Below are positions 44,892 to 53,689 of a stretch of DNA of 64,000 nucleotides, one piece after another. The DNA comes from Pyxidicoccus xibeiensis (GTDB taxonomy: Bacteria > Myxococcota > Myxococcia > Myxococcales > Myxococcaceae), in assembly GCF_024198175.1 (NCBI RefSeq), contig NZ_JAJVKV010000004.1, positions 930,001 through 994,000 of the forward strand, in the 5' to 3' direction. Position 1 is the first letter of the stretch. Every line of letters starts with the position of its first letter. The notes beneath the pieces were generated by a model. The model was not told the DNA's origin. It saw nothing but the letters and a program-made list of their open reading frames with translations, and ran no database searches. The translations under genes and the position numbers were made by a program.

Positions 44892-46504
44892 CGACCTTCG
44901 GCTTCCTCTACGCCACGCCGTCCGTGTTCGAGTCCACCCGCGAGCGCGCGCTGCTGGGCCTGTCCGCGGACCAGCACCGGCCGGTGCGCTTCCATGCGCG
45001 CGTGGCGAAGCACGTGCTGCCGCTGCGGATGGCGCTGCAGGCGCTCGGCGAGCTCATCTGGCACTCGGACGAGTGGAACCCGGAGTGGACGGGCGGCATC
45101 CTGGACCCGCTCATCACCGTGCACCCGGACCGCGTCTTCTTCGAGGCATTCAGCCAGGACCAGAGCGCGTACGGGCTGGTCATCGTGGACCGGGAGTGCT
45201 TCGTCCCCGAGGGCGAAGTGCACTGCGGCACCACCAACGTGGACTTCACCGCGTGGCTGTGGGCGGCGCTCGCGGAGCTGCGCTCCAGTCGTGAGACGCA
45301 CCTGCGCGTGGGGCCGGAGGGCTTCGAGGTGCGCACCACGGGCGCGGGCGGCCGCTTCGAGCAGAAGGTGGAGGTGCCGGACGCGTGGGTGCGCGGCTTC
45401 CTCCAGCTCCAGGGCGGCATGGCGCTGCCGGGCACGCGGCTCTCGGTGCGTCCGGTGGACCTGCTCGCGGCGGAGCGCTTCCTGCGCTACACCAAGGCGA
45501 AGGTGTCGCCCCGGGCGCTGCGCTACGAGCTGCCACCGGGTGAAGACGCGCGCCTGGTGCTGGAGCCGTGGGAGCAGGTCTTCCCGCTGCGAGGCGCGGT
45601 GCACGGCGGCCCGGAAGCCCGCACGATTCGCACCTGGGGCCGGCGGCGGCTGCGGCTGCTGGAGCCACTGCTGCCGTACGCGGAGCGGGTGGATGTGTAT
45701 TTGAAAGGCCGCGCGCTGCCGCACTTCTACGTGGTGCACCTGGGCGGCGGGGTGCGCTTCGTGCTGGGCCTGTCCGGGTGGACGGCGAACCGGTGGACGG
45801 GCACGGCGGGAATGGACCTGCTGCTGGAGCCGGAGCGGGACGCGGGGCTCGCGGAGCGGGCGCTGGGCGTATTGCGAGAGCGCTTCCATGCCTCCACGGA
45901 GGAGGTGGCCGGAGCGCTGGGCGTGGACAAGGCGCGAGCGGCGGCGGCGCTGGCGGCGCAGTGCGCGGCGGGCCGGGCCATGTTCGACGTGGAGGCGCGC
46001 CGCTGGAGGCACCGGGAGCTGTTCGCCACGCCGGTGGACCTGGGGCGGTTGTACCCACCGGACGCGAGGCGCGAGGAGGCGGAGCGGCTGGAGGCGGCGG
46101 GCGAGGTGCACGTGTCCTCCGAGGCGACGCGAGAGACGCGCAAGGTGCGCAAGCTGCCCACGCCCGAGGGGACGGTGGTGCGCGAGGTCATCCACCGGGA
46201 CTGGGTGGTGCAGGGCCGGGTGGGGGCGCAGGCGGAGGTGGAGCTGGTGTTGAACGACGAGGACCGGCTCCTCTTCGGCCGCTGCGGCTGCGAGCACTTC
46301 CGTGAGCACTTGCTGAACCTGGGCCCGTGCGCGCACCTGCTGGCGCTGTCGCGGCTGGCGAGGGCGCGGCGGAGGGAGCTGGCCAGCTCCACGCCGGCTT
46401 CGGCGGAGGCGATTGCCGCGAGGGCTCCTGAGGAGCGCCGTGCTCGCGACGGCGACGAGGAAGGGGCGCTTGACGCGGAGGACGGCGATGACGATAACCG
46501 CTGA
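44888..46504 (+). CDS. SWIM zinc-finger protein
   Basis: A 538-residue soluble protein. Near residue 460 lies the SWIM pattern CGCEHFREHLLNLGPCAHLLAL (CxC, then CxH), predicted to bind one zinc and to contact DNA or protein. Before it come about 330 residues of alpha/beta sequence and a winged-helix-like part (STEEVAGALGVDKARAAAALAAQ). The tail is acidic (GDEEGALDAEDGDDD). It overlaps the helical-repeat gene, and its stop lies only two bases before the retron RNA, so it may be part of the retron unit. Confidence 0.8.
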   Translation: MTTFGFLYATPSVFESTRERALLGLSADQHRPVRFHARVAKHVLPLRMALQALGELIWHSDEWNPEWTGGILDPLITVHPDRVFFEAFSQDQSAYGLVIVDRECFVPEGEVHCGTTNVDFTAWLWAALAELRSSRETHLRVGPEGFEVRTTGAGGRFEQKVEVPDAWVRGFLQLQGGMALPGTRLSVRPVDLLAAERFLRYTKAKVSPRALRYELPPGEDARLVLEPWEQVFPLRGAVHGGPEARTIRTWGRRRLRLLEPLLPYAERVDVYLKGRALPHFYVVHLGGGVRFVLGLSGWTANRWTGTAGMDLLLEPERDAGLAERALGVLRERFHASTEEVAGALGVDKARAAAALAAQCAAGRAMFDVEARRWRHRELFATPVDLGRLYPPDARREEAERLEAAGEVHVSSEATRETRKVRKLPTPEGTVVREVIHRDWVVQGRVGAQAEVELVLNDEDRLLFGRCGCEHFREHLLNLGPCAHLLALSRLARARRRELASSTPASAEAIAARAPEERRARDGDEEGALDAEDGDDDNR

Positions 46505-46506
46505 CG

Positions 46507-46665
46507 CTCCCGGGAAGGGCCAGGGCTCGCGGATGAGCCATGAGTACCGCGGTGTTTCGCCGCGGAGGTGTTCTGTCTCCTTCTCTTCGCCAGGGTCCCT
46601 GCGTACGAAACGCAGGGAGCCCCGGGTCCAGTGCTGCGCAGGTCGTCCCCTGGCCCCTCCCGGAG
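46507..46665 (+). ncRNA. Candidate retron msr-msd RNA
   Basis: Just after the SWIM stop, CTCC and GGGAAGGGCCAGGG (46507-46525) can pair with CCCTGGCCCCTCCCGGAG (46648-46665), the a1/a2 arms of a retron: 17 pairs, one bulge, one mismatch. Between them lie a CCGCGG hairpin with a TGTTTCG loop (46547-46565, msr-like) and a longer hairpin (46593-46622, CCCTGCGT with ACGCAGGG, msd-like). An AGC triplet at 46536-46538 is a candidate branch guanosine. Space from the msd hairpin base to a2 would allow a DNA of about 65 nt. The a2 arm includes the GGAG that serves the RT. Confidence 0.65.
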
Positions 46666-46669
46666 CACC

Positions 46670-47941
46670 ATGAGCTGGCTCGATTGGTTGAAGGGGCTCT
46701 TCACCCGCCCGGTGACACGCGACGTGTCACGGCTGGACGCGCCCGTGGACGCGAGTGGCCGCGCCGTGGACCGGGTGCGGGAGACGGTGGCCATGTCGGG
46801 GCCGCTGAAGCCCGGGCACCGGCGGCAAATCATTCGAGACGCGAGGCTGCTGCCCAAGGGGCCGCGCCGCTACACGCCGAACCGCATGCGGTTGATGTCC
46901 GCGAGCGAGGCGCGCAGGCGCTTCTCCGCCACGCTGCGCACGCGCAACCGTGAGCAGGGGGACCTGCTGCCGGACGAGGCGCAGCTCGCGCGCTACGGGC
47001 TGCCGGTGTGGCGCACGGAGGAGGAGCTGGCCACGGCGCTGAGAGTCTCGGTGGGGCAGCTGCGCCACTACTCCATCCACCGGTCGCGTGAGCGGGTATC
47101 GCATTATGTGACGTTCGCGGTGCGGAAGCGCTCGGGAGGACTGCGGCATATCCACGCGCCGAAGCGCCGGCTCAAAGCGTTGCAGCGGCGCCTGCTGGAC
47201 CTGCTGGTGTCGAAGCTGCCAGTGAGCGCGCACGCGCATGGCTTCGTCACTGGACGCTCCATCAAGACGGGAGCGGCGCCGCACGTGGGCCGGAGGGTGG
47301 TGCTGAAGCTGGACCTGAAGGACTTCTTCCCGTCCGTGACCTTCGCACGGGTGCGAGGGCTGCTGATTGCGCTGGGCTACGGCTATCCAGTGGCGGCGAC
47401 GCTGGCGGTGCTGATGACGGAGGCCGAGCGCCAGCCGGTGGAGGTGGAGGGCACCGTCTTCCACGTACCGGTGGGCCCGCGAGTCTGCGTGCAGGGTGCG
47501 CCGACGAGCCCGGGGCTGTGCAACGCGGTGTTGCTGCGGCTGGACCGGCGGCTGGCGGGGCTGGCGCGCCGCTATGGTTACACGTACACGCGTTACGCGG
47601 ACGACCTGACCTTCTCCGGGGACGACGTGGCGGCGCTGCCGAGGGTACGCGCGTTGGCCGCGAGGTACGTGCGGGACGAGGGCTTCGAGGTGAACGGAGA
47701 GAAGACGCGGGTGCAGCGCAAGGGTGGTGCGCAGCGTGTCACGGGTGTCACCGTGAACACGGAACTCGGGCTGTCACGTCAGGAGCGCCGCCGCCTGCGA
47801 GCGATGATTCACCAGGAAGGCCGAGACGGAGAGGATGCAAAGGAGGAGGCACGCATCGACGGGCTCCTGGCCTACGTGAAGATGCTCAACCCCGAGCAGG
47901 CCGCGAGGCTGGCGAAGCGGCGCAAGTCGCGCGGGTCCTGA
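46670..47941 (+). CDS. Retron-type reverse transcriptase
   Basis: A 423-residue reverse transcriptase of the Myxococcus retron kind (close in length to RT-Mx65). RT motifs: LKLDLKDFFPSVTF near 213-224, QGAPTSPGLCN at 275-285, the catalytic YADD at 309-312, and KTRVQRKGGAQRVTGVTVN with the VTG motif that retron RTs show. An N-terminal extension of about 110 residues is basic and helical. It makes a branched RNA-DNA (msDNA) from the RNA encoded just upstream. The ATG at 46670 follows GGAG by four bases; a longer frame from 46568 would read through the ncRNA. Confidence 0.9.
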   Translation: MSWLDWLKGLFTRPVTRDVSRLDAPVDASGRAVDRVRETVAMSGPLKPGHRRQIIRDARLLPKGPRRYTPNRMRLMSASEARRRFSATLRTRNREQGDLLPDEAQLARYGLPVWRTEEELATALRVSVGQLRHYSIHRSRERVSHYVTFAVRKRSGGLRHIHAPKRRLKALQRRLLDLLVSKLPVSAHAHGFVTGRSIKTGAAPHVGRRVVLKLDLKDFFPSVTFARVRGLLIALGYGYPVAATLAVLMTEAERQPVEVEGTVFHVPVGPRVCVQGAPTSPGLCNAVLLRLDRRLAGLARRYGYTYTRYADDLTFSGDDVAALPRVRALAARYVRDEGFEVNGEKTRVQRKGGAQRVTGVTVNTELGLSRQERRRLRAMIHQEGRDGEDAKEEARIDGLLAYVKMLNPEQAARLAKRRKSRGS

Positions 47942-47967
47942 AGGAGCCTTCCACCGAGGAGCGCTGC
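47915..47967 (+). repeat. Direct repeat, left copy (RT 3' end)
   Basis: 53 bp spanning the RT stop codon. It matches 48511-48563 without gaps at 42 of 53 positions. The two copies bracket the 148-codon membrane-protein gene. Confidence 0.7.
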
Positions 47968-48009
47968 TATGGTGTGCGCCGCAGCACTTCCGCACCGAAG
48001 GGGGAGCTC

Positions 48010-48456
48010 ATGAATCCGCGATTCCCTGCCGACGGAGCTCCGGACGGCAACCCGAAGCGTCCTGCGACGGTCCTTCGAAGGATGACCGTGGGGCTCGTTC
48101 ACTGCCTCTTGTGGACGGCCAGCCCGTTCGTGCTCCTGGCGGTCCTGCATGTCACGCTGCTGGAGGGGCTCGACGGCTTGCTCATCCGCGCCGCATTCGG
48201 TGAGGACACGACCGAGTACGCAGCCGGGTACTCCGACTGGCGATTCCGCCTGGTCACCCCCGGCATGCCTGACAGCTGGGTGCGAACGCTCCTTGGCCCG
48301 CCGCTGGAAGAGCACGCACTGGAGAGGCACAAGCCGAGGTCACTTCATGGGTTGCGCTACAGCCGGAGCTACCGGGACGGCAACTACGCCATCCGGGTTG
48401 TCATTCTTGAGAATGGCCGGGTTCGGGAGAAGCGCGCGAGCTATTGGCTCGACTGA
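48010..48456 (+). CDS. Small membrane-anchored protein near the retron
   Basis: A 148-residue protein with one hydrophobic helix, LVHCLLWTASPFVLLAVLHVTL (split here by position, about 30-51), after a Pro/Arg-rich cytoplasmic start. The C-terminal ~80 residues are polar (SDWRFRLVTPGMPDSWVRTL, then YSRSYRDGNYAIRVVIL). GGGGAG six bases before the ATG. It starts 68 bp after the RT stop and is bracketed by an imperfect direct repeat. It is a candidate retron effector or a separately acquired gene; no family recognised. Confidence 0.6.
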   Translation: MNPRFPADGAPDGNPKRPATVLRRMTVGLVHCLLWTASPFVLLAVLHVTLLEGLDGLLIRAAFGEDTTEYAAGYSDWRFRLVTPGMPDSWVRTLLGPPLEEHALERHKPRSLHGLRYSRSYRDGNYAIRVVILENGRVREKRASYWLD

Positions 48457-48510
48457 ATGTGAACCGGGCCGCACGCCAGGGCCCGGAGTCTGCCAACACG
48501 GTCAGGCGCA

Positions 48511-48563
48511 AGGCGGCACAAGTCACGCGGGTCTTGAACGAGGCATCCGCCGATGAAACCTGC
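48511..48563 (+). repeat. Direct repeat, right copy (start of the caspase-like gene)
   Basis: 53 bp matching 47915-47967. It includes the ATG of the caspase-like gene at 48553. The copies are 596 bp apart. Confidence 0.7.
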
Positions 48564-50019
48564 CGCCGAGAGTGCCCTGCACCTGCTCCTCGCGAGAGGA
48601 GACGACCACGGGCCGGTGCTGGAGGAGGGGCTCGCGGCATCCTCCACGCGAGAAGTGCCGAAGCCTGAGAAGTTCCCGGACCGCGTGGAGGTCCTGATAC
48701 GGAAGGACTCCAGCGCGGCGCCCAATGACCTGCCGGCCCAGCGTTGGGGCGTGGTGGCTCCGCAGGGCCCGGTGGGCGATGCCCTGCTGAAGGCAATCGC
48801 GCCCCTGCTGGCGTACCGCGAGCAGGAGCAACGAGCGCCGGTGAAGCAATACCGGGTGCCTCCGGACCAGGATGCGGCGGCGGCGGTGAAGTGGATGGAC
48901 CAGGAGCACCGGGCGCGGAGCGTGCCGGAGGAAGAGCAACCGAAGTACCTGCTGCTGCTGGGAGATCTGCACCACGTCTCCCTGGAACTCCAGCAGGTGA
49001 TGGCACACAGCGCCTACGTGGGACGTGTGCACGTGGGCCTGCCGGATGGCCAGCCGGACCTCGCGGGCTACCGGGCCTATGCGGAGAAGGTGCTGGCCTA
49101 CGAACAACGCACGGAGCGAGATGCCGCGCCCGAGGTGCTGCTCTACACGGCACGCGATGGAACGAGCGCGACGGAGCAGGGGCACACGCTGCTGATGAAG
49201 CCCAGCGCCGAGGCGATACGAACGCAGTGGAAGCAGAAGCACGCGGGGCTGGAGGTGACGGAGGTGCCGTACGAAGCGGCGAGCCCGGCGGGACTGCTGG
49301 GCAGGGTGGGCGCGGCACGTTCGGGGTTGCTGCTCTCGGTGGCGCACGGCCTCGGCAGGCCAGCGTCAGGCTGGGCGTCACAGGAGGAGCAGTGGGCCCT
49401 GCAGGGCGCGCTGTCGCTGGGGCCTGGATGCTCGCTCACGGGCCAATCCCTGCGGAACACCCCCTTCCTGCCGGGAGGCCTGTGGTTCAGTGTGGCGTGC
49501 TTCGGGGCAGCGACGCCCGCGAAGAGTGCCTTCCACTCGTGGCTGTCCCTCCTGGCCCGAGCGGGGGTCTACGGTCAGCGTCCGGACGTGGTGCTGGAGA
49601 ACCTGCCGAAGCCGGGCGAGCGGCCTTTCCTCTCTGCGCTTCCGCAGGCGCTGCTGGCGAACCCGCGAGGACCGCTGGCCGTCATCGGCCACTGCGACCT
49701 GGCATGGACACTCGGCTTCGCGGATGCAGAGGACGTGGGGCAGAGCCGAGCGGAGCGCATCCTCTCCGCGCTGAGGGTCCTGGTGAAGGGCAGCCGCGTG
49801 GGAGTGGCGCTCGACGCGCTGATGCAGTTCTACCGGGACGTCAACTTTGCACTGATGGACGAACAACAACTCCGGGAGGACGCGCGCCTCGACGGCACAC
49901 CGGACCCGTTCGATCCGAAGCGCCACGGCATGAGGTGGATGCTGCGCAATGACCTGCGTGGCTACCTGCTGCTCGGAGACCCGGCTGCGCGCCTGTCGCT
50001 GCGGCATGCGGGTTCATGA
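48553..50019 (+). CDS. Caspase-fold (CHAT/C25-like) protein
   Basis: A 488-residue soluble protein. A catalytic pair of the clan CD peptidases can be seen: LLLSVAHGLG with His 265, and LWFSVACFGAATP with Cys 316, the latter like the Cys loop of CHAT and gingipain-type proteases. A Rossmann-like part precedes it (LLLLGDLHHVSLELQQVM, then EVLLYTARDGTS). The protein ends with GDPAARL, a common end of C25/CHAT domains. No N-terminal signal, so it acts inside the cell, probably as a protease set off by another protein. It converges with the nSTAND gene, 63 bp between stops. Confidence 0.72.
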   Translation: MKPAAESALHLLLARGDDHGPVLEEGLAASSTREVPKPEKFPDRVEVLIRKDSSAAPNDLPAQRWGVVAPQGPVGDALLKAIAPLLAYREQEQRAPVKQYRVPPDQDAAAAVKWMDQEHRARSVPEEEQPKYLLLLGDLHHVSLELQQVMAHSAYVGRVHVGLPDGQPDLAGYRAYAEKVLAYEQRTERDAAPEVLLYTARDGTSATEQGHTLLMKPSAEAIRTQWKQKHAGLEVTEVPYEAASPAGLLGRVGAARSGLLLSVAHGLGRPASGWASQEEQWALQGALSLGPGCSLTGQSLRNTPFLPGGLWFSVACFGAATPAKSAFHSWLSLLARAGVYGQRPDVVLENLPKPGERPFLSALPQALLANPRGPLAVIGHCDLAWTLGFADAEDVGQSRAERILSALRVLVKGSRVGVALDALMQFYRDVNFALMDEQQLREDARLDGTPDPFDPKRHGMRWMLRNDLRGYLLLGDPAARLSLRHAGS

Positions 50020-50082
50020 CCTCGGACGCCGGGAAGAGGAGACGCCCTGCCATGGGACGTCTTGAGCGCCCTGAGCCGGCGT

Positions 50083-51378
50083 CTACGGGGGTGACCATGA
50101 AGCCGGCACCGGCGCGCACTCCCGCTCCTCTGCCTGGAGCGCGCGCAGCTGCGCCGTCTGGGCCAGATGTCGCTGCTCCATCGCCCAGGTGAACAGCCAG
50201 ACCATCACCAAGGCCTTGACCACGAGCACTCCCACGAGAGCCGCCGTCCGGACCCGGGCCCGTCGCTCGCGTCGGGTCCGCTTCAGCTCGAACACCTTGC
50301 GCGCCAGCCAGTCGTGCCCCAGCTCGAAGTAGCGGCTACCCTGGTGCTCTTCCGCGTGCAGCACGGCGGCGGACTCCAGCTGGGTGAGCACCGCATCCGC
50401 CACGCCCGGTGGCAGCACGGCCCGCGCCTGCTGCTCCGTCATCAACGTGCGGCTCCCGTCGCTGGCCACCAGGTGCTCCTCCAGCAGCTCCCGAGCCGCC
50501 TCCTTGTGTGGCCCAAGCCCGTGTAGCGACATCTCCAGATAGCGATGAACGCGAGACTCCGCCTCCGCCATCTCGAGGATGCCGCCCATGCCCCGCTCCT
50601 CCCACAGGTCCCGGCAGACAATCTGCGCGAAGGCCGCCTGCACCTCTGCCTCGTCCTTCGCGTCCTGCCCGTCCACCCGCATCTGCCGCATCAGCGGCCG
50701 CAGCTCCTCCTCGGGCCAGGACTGCACCGGCATCCCCGACGCCACGAGCCGGCTCGCGACCTTCACCATCTCCCCCACCGTCAGCGGCCCCAGGCGGAAG
50801 CCCTGCTCCAGCAGCTCCCGCATCTCACACACCCTGTCCCGGAAGCGTCCCAGGTAGTCCTCCCGCAGCGAGAGCACCACCTGCAGCCCCTGCACCGGCT
50901 TGCGCGCCAGCGCACCGATGCCCCGCATCAGCATGCAGGTCTGTTCCAGGCGGCGCCCGGGGAAGAACACCTGCTCGAGCTGGTCCAGATAGATGAGGAT
51001 GGGCCGGTCCGAGCGCAGCACCGCCAGCTCCACCGCCGCATCCAGCGCGGCCAGGGGCTGCAGCTCCGGTATCACCGGCCCCAGGTCCAGTGCCGCGTGC
51101 ATCGCCTCCACCAGCCGGCAGAGCGGCGGCTCGTCCGCGAGCCACCCATCGATGCGCACCGTGCGGAACTCGTGGAGCTCCTCGAGCAGCGGGATGACGC
51201 CCGCCTGCATCACCGATGACTTCCCCGCCCCCGACGGTCCGAACAGCGTCACGCACGGATGTGCGAGGATGCGGTTGGCCAGCTTCCGGATGGTCTCCTC
51301 CCGCCCGAAGAAGCGCTCCCGGTCCGCGGCCCGGTAGGGCTGAGGCCCCTGGAAGGGATTGAGGGATACGCCGTTCAT
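50083..51378 (-). CDS. nSTAND1-type ATPase with C-terminal membrane helix
   Basis: A 431-residue STAND P-loop ATPase. FFGREETI opens the domain, Walker A GPSGAGKSS lies at 47-55 and Walker B ILIYLDQLEQ at 127-136, then LSLREDYLGRF (sensor Arg) and LEQGFRLGPLT, typical for nSTAND1. Helical winged part near 290-350. A basic stretch (KRTRRERRARVR) and one hydrophobic helix (AALVGVLVVKALVMVW) close the protein, which would tether it to the membrane. It has no sensor repeats and no effector of its own; the upstream CHAT-SIR2 gene, overlapping by 4 bp, probably supplies the effector. Confidence 0.8.
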   Translation of the reverse strand: MNGVSLNPFQGPQPYRAADRERFFGREETIRKLANRILAHPCVTLFGPSGAGKSSVMQAGVIPLLEELHEFRTVRIDGWLADEPPLCRLVEAMHAALDLGPVIPELQPLAALDAAVELAVLRSDRPILIYLDQLEQVFFPGRRLEQTCMLMRGIGALARKPVQGLQVVLSLREDYLGRFRDRVCEMRELLEQGFRLGPLTVGEMVKVASRLVASGMPVQSWPEEELRPLMRQMRVDGQDAKDEAEVQAAFAQIVCRDLWEERGMGGILEMAEAESRVHRYLEMSLHGLGPHKEAARELLEEHLVASDGSRTLMTEQQARAVLPPGVADAVLTQLESAAVLHAEEHQGSRYFELGHDWLARKVFELKRTRRERRARVRTAALVGVLVVKALVMVWLFTWAMEQRHLAQTAQLRALQAEERECAPVPASWSPP

Positions 51379-53417
51379 GCCGCCTCCGGACAGAAGGGCG
51401 CGGCCACCGGTTCCACGAGCTCACTCAAGTCGGTCTCCACTACCTGCACGCCCTTTCGCCCGGGCAGGCTCGCGCCCGCCACCCACAGCTCCCGCTCTGA
51501 CTCCCCCGGCTCCAGCAGCGCCAGGCTCCCTCGCGGCAGGGGACGCTCCTCGAACAGCCGGTACAGCATCATCCGGTGGTGCCACGTCAGCATGGACATG
51601 CCGAGCAGCAGCACGGGCCGCGCCCGCAGGATGGCCAGCAGCGCGTCTGACAGCTCGTGAGACAGCATCGACTCCAGCTCGCGCACTCCGAGCAGGTAGT
51701 CGTCCTCCGTGAGGAACGGCTGCTCGAACCGCTGGCGCGGCAGGTACCCGCGATACAGCCGCAGCAGGAGCACGTCCCGCCTCAGGTCCAGCGACGTCGG
51801 CAGCGCGTCCAGCGGCTCCCAGGTGTCCTGCCCGCCCGCGCGTCGCATCACCGGCGCGCGCGACCGCGCGGCCTCCGGCGGCTGCACGACATAGAGCGTG
51901 AGGTCCGGCCGCTGCCGGGCCAGCGCCAGCTCCAGCACCGGCCGCCGCAGCAGCGTGACATGGACACCGGGCCCCAGCCGCTTCGCCAGCGACTCCACGA
52001 TGGGCACGGAGTCGTCGTGCTGCCCGAAGACGTCCTGGAACTCGGAGTCCAGGCTGTCCTTGCCCATGCGGAAGGCATAGCGCTGCGCGAGCGCGCTCAT
52101 CGACAGCCCGGCCGGAGCGGGGGCGCTCGCCTCTTCCAGGCCCCGCCGCAGCCGCACCCGGAAGGCCTCCAGCATGGAGCGCTCGTCGCTCCACCTGTCG
52201 CCGAGCAGCAGCGAGAAGCGCTGGTTGAGCAGCAGCCGCAAGGAGGCCGGCAGCGGGCTTGCCCGCACCGGCGCGGCATGCGGTGCCCCCACCTTGCGCG
52301 CCTTGAAGTCGAACAACGTCGCGTCCCGCCCCCGCAGGTACAGCACCGGGGAGAATGCCTCTGCGCTGCCCTGGTGCTGCGTCAGCACCATGCGCCGGGC
52401 CTCGCTCAGGCTGTAGGCCACATCCCCCCGGCGAGCCTCCGCCCCCGTCAGCGCCCGGTAGAACGTGGACGAGCACAGCCGCGCCACGTCGGCCTTCACC
52501 GGCCACAGGTGCGCGACGACGGCATCCGCGCCGGCCCGGGCGAGCAGCTCCGCCGCGCTCGCCAAGGCTCCGGGCCGCGCGCCCTCGCACGCCTCGAGGA
52601 CGACGAGGCGCAGGTTGCCGCGAAAGCTCGCCTTGAGCTGCTGGGCCAGCAGCTCCACGTCCACCCAGCACTCCTCGCCGTCCACGTCCGCCAGCCGCAG
52701 CCGGGGCGTGCCCGCCTCATCCACCGCGCCATGACAGATGAAGTGGAGGACGTGCGGCACCTGCCCGCCGCGCAGGTGCTCGAACAGCGCGCGCTGGCCG
52801 GCCTGCGGCCCTGTGAGGGGCTCCAGCCACTCCAGCTCCCCCGTCGCGATGCGGGCATGCAGCGCGCTCTTGAGCGCGGCGGGTGCGAGCTCGCTCGTGG
52901 GAGAGATGACCTGGAGCTTCACCGCGCCGCTCACCTCTCGCGGCTGCCACAGGTCCGCCGAGCTCACGCCGCGCGCGAGGAACAGGTCCGGCGAGTTGCC
53001 CAGGAAGCCCCGCTGCGTTCCCGGTGCGCAGAGCGCTTCCCAGGGAAAGGCCTGGAGCTCGCCCTCGCGGAGCATGAGCCTGACGAGTCCCTGCCCCTCG
53101 CCCGCCGCGCCGCGCATCCTGTCCAGCACGGTCTGCACGCCCTCGCGGAACAGCGCCCGGTGCAGCGCGCGGGCCTGGCACAGGCGCGCTTCATCGAGCG
53201 GCTCGGCACGCTCCGCCGCGGCCTCGACCCACTCCGCGAAGGAGGCCATCGCCTCGAGCCTCGGCTCCAGCAGGTGTGGCGCGGGCTGCTGCCCGTGATT
53301 GCCCTGCGCCGTGACTCGCAGCGCGTCGCCCGCCCGGGAGATTTCGATTTCGAGCCACCAGGACAACGTGGATGCCTCCCCCGCCCCTGAAAGAGAAACG
53401 GTCGACATCCCAGACAT
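51375..53417 (-). CDS. CHAT protease fused to a SIR2-like domain
   Basis: A 680-residue soluble protein. Residues 110-375 are a CHAT domain with VLHFICHGAVDE (His 229) and LVVLEACEGARPG (Cys 277). Residues 390-650 have the SIR2-like order: FSLLLGDRWSDERSM in place of the NAD loop GAGxS, then a central helical part, LRLYRGYL, FLTEDDYLLGV and ARPVLLLGMSMLTWHHRMM, as in SIR2 domains of defence proteins. The usual GAG and TTNYD residues are not kept, so NAD cleavage is doubtful. Stop and nSTAND start overlap (ATGA at 51375-51378). ATG 53417 or 53408. Confidence 0.75.
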   Translation of the reverse strand: MSGMSTVSLSGAGEASTLSWWLEIEISRAGDALRVTAQGNHGQQPAPHLLEPRLEAMASFAEWVEAAAERAEPLDEARLCQARALHRALFREGVQTVLDRMRGAAGEGQGLVRLMLREGELQAFPWEALCAPGTQRGFLGNSPDLFLARGVSSADLWQPREVSGAVKLQVISPTSELAPAALKSALHARIATGELEWLEPLTGPQAGQRALFEHLRGGQVPHVLHFICHGAVDEAGTPRLRLADVDGEECWVDVELLAQQLKASFRGNLRLVVLEACEGARPGALASAAELLARAGADAVVAHLWPVKADVARLCSSTFYRALTGAEARRGDVAYSLSEARRMVLTQHQGSAEAFSPVLYLRGRDATLFDFKARKVGAPHAAPVRASPLPASLRLLLNQRFSLLLGDRWSDERSMLEAFRVRLRRGLEEASAPAPAGLSMSALAQRYAFRMGKDSLDSEFQDVFGQHDDSVPIVESLAKRLGPGVHVTLLRRPVLELALARQRPDLTLYVVQPPEAARSRAPVMRRAGGQDTWEPLDALPTSLDLRRDVLLLRLYRGYLPRQRFEQPFLTEDDYLLGVRELESMLSHELSDALLAILRARPVLLLGMSMLTWHHRMMLYRLFEERPLPRGSLALLEPGESERELWVAGASLPGRKGVQVVETDLSELVEPVAAPFCPEAA

Positions 53418-53689
53418 TGCGCCAGGCAAAACCGGAGCTCTATGAACGGATTCACAGGGAAGGCAGGGAATGAACTGAATCCCAAGCAGACATGGACACA
53501 CAGCCACAGCAGAGAAAAAGTCTTTGCCCTACAAGGGATTGGAGGGGCTAGTGGCTGCCGTCCGGACGAGCCCAGGCCGTCCCGCCAGCCCTCCCATAGA
53601 GGGAGCTTCCCGGCAGGCCCCCAACTGTCCGTTCCGCGACACACGACTCACCTTCCCGTCCAGCAGGTCCAGTTCAGACGGGGATGACC

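Noticed and set aside
46568..46669. Upstream extension of the RT frame to an ATG at 46568
   Set aside because: It runs through the msr/msd hairpins and has no ribosome site. The ATG at 46670 has GGAG in place.
51375..52250. An active NAD-cleaving SIR2 effector
   Set aside because: The overall order fits a SIR2-like domain, but GAGxS and TTNYD residues are replaced, so catalysis is not supported.
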